Shown here one piece after another: positions 58,020-64,000 of a stretch of DNA of 64,000 nt (position 1 is the first letter of the stretch; the number at the start of each line of letters is the position of its first letter). The stretch lies in contig CM075760.1 in the NCBI GenBank assembly GCA_037974335.1, positions 44,272,103 to 44,336,102 of the forward strand, given 5' to 3'. The position numbers and the translations under genes were made by a program. Below the pieces are notes generated by a model. That model ran no database searches, had not been told where the DNA came from, and saw only the letters and a list, made by a program, of their open reading frames with translations. This DNA comes from Prionace glauca. Its lineage: Eukaryota; Chordata; Chondrichthyes; Carcharhiniformes; Carcharhinidae.

Positions 58020-59545
58020 ATTTCAGTGGAAATGTGCTCTCCCAGGCTCAAAGAGCATCAGCCCACTGGAAGCAAAGTCATGAGTCCAGCCAGTCCAGCA
58101 GAAAGAAACCCTCCGACCCTCCCATTTCACCAACTGTCAGAATGAACATGGTTCAGTCCTGGATGTGATTAACAGCAAAATAGCAGCAGAATCCAACACC
58201 AGTCATCATTTGTGAACTTGCTGGTGTCTCCGCATACTGGATGACTGAGTGAATCCCTTCCCACACACACAGCAGATGAATGGTCTCTCCCCAGTGTGAA
58301 CTCGCTGGTGTTGCTGCAGATTGGATGAGGTTTTGAACGTCTTTGTGCAGTGAGAGCAGCTGAACAGTCTCTCCTCAGTGTGAGTGCGCTGGTGGAGCAT
58401 CAGATCCCGAGAACGTTTGAAACCACGTCCACAATCAGAGCATTTAAAAGGTCTGTCCTGGGTGTGAATGAGATTGTGGCTCAGCAGGCTGGATGAATGA
58501 GTGAATCCTTTCCCACACACAGAGCAGGTGAATGGTCTCTCTCTGGTGTGAATTCTCTGGTGCTCCCGCAGGTGGGATGGCGTCCTAAATCTCTTTGTGC
58601 AGTGAGAGCAGCTGAACGGTCTCTCCCCAGTGTGAATGCGCTGATGAATCATCAGTTCCCGAGAGCTTTTGAAACCACTCTCACAGTCAGTGCATTTAAA
58701 GGGTCTCTCATTGCTGTGAGTGATTTTGTGTTTCGACAGGTTGGATAAATGCGTAAATCCTTTCCCGCACTCTGCGCAGGTGAATGGTCTCTCTCCAGTG
58801 TGAACGCGCTGGTGTCTCTGCAGGCTGGGTAAATTAGCGAATCCATCCCCACACTCAAAGCAGATGAACGCTCTTTCTCCAGTGTGAACCAGTCGATGTC
58901 GCTGCAGATGAGATAACCGAGTGAACCCCTTCCCACACACAGAGCAGGTGTACGGCTTCTCTCCAGTGTGAACACGTTGATGAGTTTGCAGCTCAGAGGG
59001 GCTTTTGCAACCCTTCCCACAGTCCCCACATTTCCACGGTTTCTCCATGTTGGAGGTGTCTTTGTGTTGCTCCAGGTTTGACCATCAGTTGAAGTCTCAC
59101 ACAGAACAAGATTATGACACCCTGCTGTTTTGGTGCAACATTTTTTATGGCTGTGTAACTGAGAAGCTCTTTCCACAGTCAATGCATGGGAGTGTGTGGA
59201 CGGGGCGGAGGGGAAGAAGGCGGGAATGGGTGAGTGTGTGTGGAGAGGGGGGAGTGTGTGTGTGTTGGGGGGGAAGTGTGTGGGTGTGTGTGAGTGTGTG
59301 TGGGGGAGTGTGCGTGTGTGTGTGTGGGGGAGCATGAGTCTGTGGGAGAGTGTATGTCCGTGTCTGCTGTACCAGTCATACTGATGTTTCAAGAGTGCAA
59401 AAGCAGACAGAACAGAGAAACATTTCTCTTTCTGGATTCAAAGGCCAAGAGCATTCAGGTCTCGATGAATTGAGTGACTCTGTCTGATGTTTTTGTGATG
59501 TTTGATTTGAGATTTCTGTCTGTAAATTCCTCACCTTCTGATATC
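58020..59545 (-). CDS. C2H2 zinc-finger protein, 10 fingers, intact
   Basis: The exon starts at 59545 after AATTCCTTTTACAG. The coding region 59048-58206 (280 residues) reads [20 protein letters not shown] to RRHQQVHK with no lesion. Ten fingers; the first has CGKGCKS, with cysteine in place of the structural aromatic. Fingers 4-6 and 7-9 are two rounds of a three-finger cassette: CGKGF, then PFKC[ST]DC-x-GFK, then CSHCTK-F. The linkers (HTGERPF, HSNERPF, HTQDRPF) differ by position in the cassette. Exon 1 is in promoter module 6 (donor GTGAGT 60750-60745). The 5' untranslated part has a CA/GT run (59205-59345). The intron holds an inverted Penelope dimer. Most likely a working DNA-binding protein of unknown target. 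Confidence 0.92.
59205..59345. repeat. GT/GA-rich microsatellite in 5' untranslated exon
   Basis: Imperfect (GT)n and GGGGGAGTGTG units. On the gene's strand this is a CA-rich stretch between the acceptor and the start codon. Confidence 0.85.
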
Positions 59546-59789
59546 CTGTAAAAGGAATTTACAAAATACATCACTTTCAATACAGCACTGAAATTCAGAA
59601 CAGACAATTCTAGTTTTTATGGAATATTCTTTCCTCTTTCATTCCCCAAAAGCTGTAAATCTCCATCCCACACACTCTCCCTCCATTCTCACTCTGCTGT
59701 GTCTAACATTCACCCTCCCAATTCTTCTGAAGGTGCTGATCGAGGCTGATTGACAGATTCATGCTCCCTGCTGCCTGTCCTGGACACAG

Positions 59790-60537
59790 TAAAAAGTCTG
59801 ACAACACCAGGTTTTAGTGCAACCGATTTATTTGATAATAGACTCACAAGCTTTCGGGGTTAGTCCCTTCGTCAGGTGAATGGAGAGTTCTGGCCTCAAG
59901 ACAGAGCATATAAAGCACAGACTGTTTAGAGATTACTGATTAGAATGCGAATCCTTACACTTAACCTGCTGTTCAAGACCTGAAGTGGCTGACAATGTGA
60001 GTGGAAGGAGCACTCATCACAGGTTAAAGAGATGTGTATTGTCTCCAGATAGTACAGTAAGTGGGGTTTTGCAAACCCAGGCAAGTCACGGGGGTTACAG
60101 ATAGTGCGACATGAACCCAAGATCCCTGTTGAGACCGTCCTCATGTGTGCGGAACTTGATAGCCAAGTCTCACACACATGAGGATGGTCTCAACAGGGAT
60201 CTTGCCTGGGTTTGCAAAACCCCACTTACTGTACTGTCTGGAGACAATACACATCTCTTTAACCTGTGATGAGTGCTCCTTCCACTCACATTGTCAGACA
60301 CTTCAGGTCTTGAACAGCAGGTTAGGTGTAAGGATTCGCATTCTAATCAGTAATCTCTAAACTGTCTGTGCTTTATATGCTCTGTCTGAGGCCAGAACTC
60401 TCCATTCACCTGATGAAGGGACTAATCCCGAAAGCTTGTGAGTCTATTATCAAATAAATCGGTTGGACTAAAACCTGGTGTTGTCAGACTTTTTACTGTG
60501 TTTACGCCAGTCCAACGCCGGCATACCCATATCGTGA
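59790..60537. mobile_element. Penelope-like element, long inverted dimer
   Basis: Two opposed copies of the same element end. The left arm (about 59784-60154) is the reverse complement of the right arm (about 60170-60502); the right arm lacks about 38 bases near 60210. Arms meet at remnants of the GIY-YIG C-terminus (AKS-THEDGLNRDL at 60170-60215). Terminal blocks are AAAAAGTCTGACAACACCAG and its complement. A direct repeat TGCCTGTCCTGGACACAG flanks it (59772-59789 and 60538-60555). The sister intron at 49796-49815 has this target once and uninterrupted. Confidence 0.85.
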
Positions 60538-60744
60538 TGCCTGTCCTGGACACAGAGAGCTGAAAATCTTCAAGCTGACAGCCACGTTTTACATTGGACA
60601 TAAATGATGTGTGTAATACACTGTATTACCTGGTTACAGATACATGAAGAATCTGAGGGTGAATTTTAGTCAGCGAGTGTGACCTGGAAGTTCAAAATTG
60701 AAGCCCAAAATCAAAATGGAAAGGGGGAGAAAAGCAAGTGTTTT

Positions 60745-61345
60745 ACTCACAGATGGTGAAGACAGGAGGAAGCTTGAGTCTGTCTGAAGCTCAATCTTCA
60801 TTCAGAGAGAGAGTAGCAGCAATTTTGCTGGGCACATTGTCCAACTCCGCATTCAGACAATGAGGGAGCTCTGATTGGCTGGAGGACCAGAGCCCTTCCG
60901 GTCCTCCAACTCTTTCCATTGGTCAACCTCAGCATGAGGGTCAGGGGGCGGGCACTCCTCTGCACATGCGCAGCGTCCCCTCTCCCTTCCACTTGCGCAG
61001 CCTCGGGGGGAGGGGGCCACAACCGAGCGGCTTCTCGCTCTGGCCGGAGCCGCCAGTCGCTTGTCTGGAAATCTTGCCTTGAGGAGGGGCAGGGGGAGGG
61101 GAACAATGGGTGGGGGCGGGGCTCCCGGGTCCGGCCTGCGACTGGAACCCGGAGACGTCATCGCGGAGCAGAGTGATTCCTATTGGCAGGGTTCCATTGT
61201 GATGTCACAATGCGGAAGTCCACGAACGTGTTTCAGAGTGAAACTTCCTCCTCTGGGCAACATCTGGGAGGAAATCAATGTTTCCCCCTTTCCATTTCTT
61301 TTCTCATTCTGGGGGAAATTGGGGACTTGCAGCATCTGAAGAGAA
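60745..61345. promoter_or_regulatory. Promoter module 6, between divergent finger genes
   Basis: Inverted CCAAT at 60874-60878 and 60918-60922, GGGGGCGGG near 60943, ACATGCGCAG near 60964, the CGGCTTCTCGCTCTGGCCGG block at 61027-61046 and a second GC box near 61114. Minus-strand donor GTGAGT 60750-60745 belongs to the 58206 gene. On the plus side, CAACATCTGGGAGGAAATCA at 61259 is the first-exon sequence of the plus-strand gene type. Confidence 0.8.
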
Positions 61346-61768
61346 AGGAAGTGAATTCAGGGAGGTTGCAGACTCTGGAAAGCTTACAGACGAACAGCGG
61401 AATGAAGAGCAGGACGAGATCTAGGTATCTGTTTCTCTCAAAGGCACTGACATCACTGAGCTCGGTTTGACACATTTATTCGTTTGGTTAATAGGATGGC
61501 GTCTTATCTAATGTTCACAATTAAAGCGGAAGTTTCCCAGGAGAGGGCTGATATTCATGTGAATTGTAAATTCGAATGGGATAGAGATATATTTAATATA
61601 GTTGTTTGGTATTTCCTGTGTTGTTTATGGTTCCCTATTTCTTGTCTTGAAATATATAGCAGTATATCAACGTTATCCATTTCCAGCAATGGAGACATTA
61701 CAACATGGGAAGAATCCATTCGGCAATTGAAATCCATGCCAACCCTGTGGAACAATTCAATCAACATT
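61346..61768. other. Intron / flank of plus-strand gene
   Basis: 61430-61690 aligns with 29400-29680 in the same orientation (GACACATTTATTCGTTTGG, AATGTTCACAATTAAAG, GGTTCCCTATTTCTTGTC-like). Confidence 0.5.
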
Positions 61769-62536
61769 CATAAGAACATAAGAACATAAGAAATAGGAGC
61801 AGGAGTAGGCCATCTGGCCCTTCGAGCCTGCCCCGCCATTCAATAAGATCATGGCTGATCTGTCGTGACTCAGCTCCACCTTCCCGCCCTCTCCCCATAA
61901 CCCTTAATCCCTTCTCTTATCAAAAACCCATCAACCCGTTTCTTAAAAATATTTAGCGAGGCAGCCTCCACCACTTCAACGGGCAGAGAATTCCAGAGAT
62001 TCACCACCCTTTGAGTGAAGAAGTTCCTCCTCAACTCTGTTCTAAACCGCCCCCCCTTTATCTTGAGGCTGTGCCCCCTAGTCCTACTGTCTTTTTTGAG
62101 CGGGAACAGTCTGTCCACCTCTATCCTATCCATCCCATTCATCATCTTATACGTCTCAATGAGATCTCCCCTCATTCTTCTAAACTCTAACGAGTACAAG
62201 CCTAGTTTATTCAGCCTCTCCTCATAGCTCAATCCCCTCAACTCCGGTATCAGCCGAGTAAACCTCCTCTGCACTCCCTCCAGGGCCAAAACATCCTTGC
62301 GCAGGTGCGGCGCCCAAAACTGCACACAGTACTCCAGCTGCGGCCTCACCAATGCCCTATACAGCTGCAGCAAGACCTCCCTACTTTTATATTCAATCCC
62401 CTTCGCTATGAAGGCCAGCATCCCATTCGCCTTCCTGACCACCTGCTGCACCTGCAAGCTGGGTTTTTGCGACTCATGCACAAGGACCCCGAGGTCCCTC
62501 TGCACCGTCGCCTGCTGCAGTTTTTCGCCCCGTACC
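61769..62536 (-). mobile_element. CR1 LINE 3' part
   Basis: The minus frame 62536-61870 reads RGEKLQQATVQRDLGVLVHE to GERAGRWS without a break. Very close to 33375 and 46241, so a young copy; 5'-truncated. Confidence 0.9.
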
Positions 62537-62579
62537 CCGTCTGTTATCCATATTCTCCTGAGTTTCACATCATGATGAG

Positions 62580-63060
62580 AGTTCCAGATGAGCTGAGACT
62601 GGGGTGGAGATGAGCAATGTTACTGAGGTGGAAATAGGCAGTCTTGATGATGATGTGGACATGTGGTTGGAAGCTCGTCTTGGGGTGAAATATTTCACCA
62701 TGGTTGTGAATAGCCAGGTTCAGCTTCAGACAGTTGCCAGGAAGATAGAGTTGATGGTGAGGGGGTGGAGTTTGTAGTGGGGATTGAAGACAATGGGTTC
62801 AGTCTTCCCAGTATTTATATTAGATAAATTTCTGTTCTTTTAGCACTGAATGTCAGACAAAATAGGGTGATATGTAAGTTGGAGGGGAACTCAGAGGTGA
62901 TGATGTTCACATCCACCTGCTACCTTGGTCCTTCCTGGTGGTGGAAGTCAGGGGTTTGGGAGATTCTGTCAAAAGTTCTCATCGAGTTGTAGATGTATAA
63001 AATCCCACTCCTTCACCCTGGCCTCTCCTACTTCTATCTCCTTCCACAGTGCCCAGAGTC
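62580..63060 (+). repeat. Unclassified old repeat X, longest copy
   Basis: GATGATGTGGACATGTGGTT, GGTGAAATATTTCACCATGG, TCAGAGGTGATGATGTTCAC and GGTTTGGGAGATTCTGTCAA in order; pieces recur at 6640-7085 (minus) and 11281-11420. Confidence 0.5.
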
Positions 63061-63149
63061 TTGTGTAGAACCAGACTGGGTGGCAAGTTTCCTTCCCTGT
63101 AGTTCATCAATGAATCAGTTTGGTTTTTATGGCAAGTTGTCATCAGTTT

Positions 63150-63471
63150 GTCATAGAATCCCTACAGTACAGATATAGGCCATTCGGGTCACTGAGTCTG
63201 TACCAAACACAATCCCACCCAGACCCTATTCCCAGAACCCCATGCATTTATCCTGCTAAGCCCCCTGAGACCAAGGGACAATTTACCATGGCCAATCCAC
63301 CTAACCTGCACATCTTTGGACTGTGGGAAGAAACTGGAGCACCCTGAGGAAGCCCATACAGACACAGGGAGAACGTGCAAACTCCATGCAGACAGTGACC
63401 CTAGCCAGAATTGAACCTGGGACCCTGGTGCCATGAGGTAGAAGTGCTAACCATTGTGCCACCGTATCGCC
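63150..63471 (-). repeat. tRNA-derived SINE (HE1-like), full length
   Basis: Minus strand: GGTGGCACAATGGTTAGCAC, CAGGTTCAATTCTGGC, GCAAACTCCATGCAGACAGT complement core, end CTGTAGGGATTCTATGAC. Confidence 0.8.
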
Positions 63472-63806
63472 CAATTAAAGATTTCATTTTTAAATCTTTA
63501 ATTGCCTTCACTACTATCAGATCTGTGGGCACCCAGTTCCAGATCATGACCACTTGCTGCACCCACCATATCTCCAACCAGGTAATGAGTGCTGCATATT
63601 ACACACATTTGAACAGGAAGTGATGAGCATTGACTCATTAACCAACACGAATTGGCACCTTTAGGAGAATTGGGAGGCTGTTTATTGGGATACAGCAGGG
63701 TAAGAATAGTGGGGAAAAGTGAAGCATTTTCTGTAAAAACTAGACTTGTCTTTTCTGAATTTCTAAGTTGCACTGACATGATGAATTTTGGAAATTCGTG
63801 TTACAG
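63472..63806 (+). other. Intron of the gene entering at the right edge
   Basis: 63476-63560 is an old LINE-like scrap. 63650-63806 matches the intron end before sister genes (GGAGAATTGGGAGGCTG, CTTTTCTGAATTTC, then GTGTTACAG at 63798-63806). Confidence 0.5.
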
Positions 63807-64000
63807 GATATCAGAAGAGGATTTCCAGACAGAAATCTCAAAATAAATACTCGTGGTGATCTGACAGATTAACTCCATTCATTGGGGCCTGGACAACATC
63901 AGCCTTTGGATCTACAAAGAGAAATACTTATCTGTTCTGCCTGCTTCAAGAGATTTCAACCATAAGTGTGATTGGAAAAGCATGGAGTCACACAAATCCG
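63807..64000 (+). pseudogene. 5' exon start of a zinc-finger gene running off the window
   Basis: After the acceptor at 63804-63806 the family's untranslated block follows: AGACAGAAATCTCAAAATAA, GGGGCCTGGACAACATCAGC, GTGTGATTGGAAAAGCATGG. The coding start lies beyond 64000, so gene or pseudogene cannot be told; listed under this type only because no coding sequence is visible. Confidence 0.7.

Overview
The window looks like cartilaginous-fish DNA, most likely a shark. Three things point there. CR1-clade LINEs end in an 8-base TTCTTATG tail. tRNA-derived SINEs resemble the elasmobranch HE1 type. Penelope-like retroelement ends are common. It is a repeat-rich, intron-containing vertebrate region, with no operons or ribosome binding sites.

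The backbone is an array of C2H2 poly-zinc-finger genes. Each has a small noncoding first exon in a GC-rich CCAAT/NRF1-type promoter, an intron of a few hundred bases to about 3 kb, and one large exon holding the whole coding region. No KRAB, SCAN or BTB domain is visible. Open coding regions: 22172-23134 (-, 11 fingers), 27497-28651 (-, 13 fingers, early stop), 39413-40351 (+, 10 fingers, frameshifted end), 51762-52688 (+, 11 fingers) and 58206-59048 (-, 10 fingers). Broken copies: 3148-3445, 5231-6222, 8300-8750, 12051-12710, 35934-36860 and 48117-49250. Orphan 5' exons without fingers lie near 2776-3010, 31180-31350, 32104-32305 and 45616-45960. Another gene begins at 63807 and runs off the right edge.

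The promoters (9640-9960, 25440-25770, 31490-31870, 38225-38708, 50560-51130, 60752-61345) are recognisable copies of one module. Several lie between a minus-strand finger gene on the left and a plus-strand one on the right. I infer that an ancestral head-to-head pair with a bidirectional promoter was duplicated in blocks together with its 3' flanks.

A different gene family sits inside the array at 13.4-16.6 kb: two T-cell-receptor V gene segments (alpha/delta-like), divergently oriented. Each has a leader exon, a V exon and a recombination signal with a 23-24 base spacer. I see no J, D or C segments.

The rest is mostly retroelements: a nearly full-length CR1 (17505-21235) with ORF1 esterase, endonuclease and reverse transcriptase; many 3' CR1 pieces; at least two other LINE types; two SINE families; Penelope-like elements, including inverted dimers with target-site duplications; and one broken Ty3/Gypsy remnant (54895-56095). 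Several repeats have landed inside finger genes or their introns, and others are nested in one another. All coordinates of repeat edges are by eye and approximate unless a target-site duplication or splice signal is cited.
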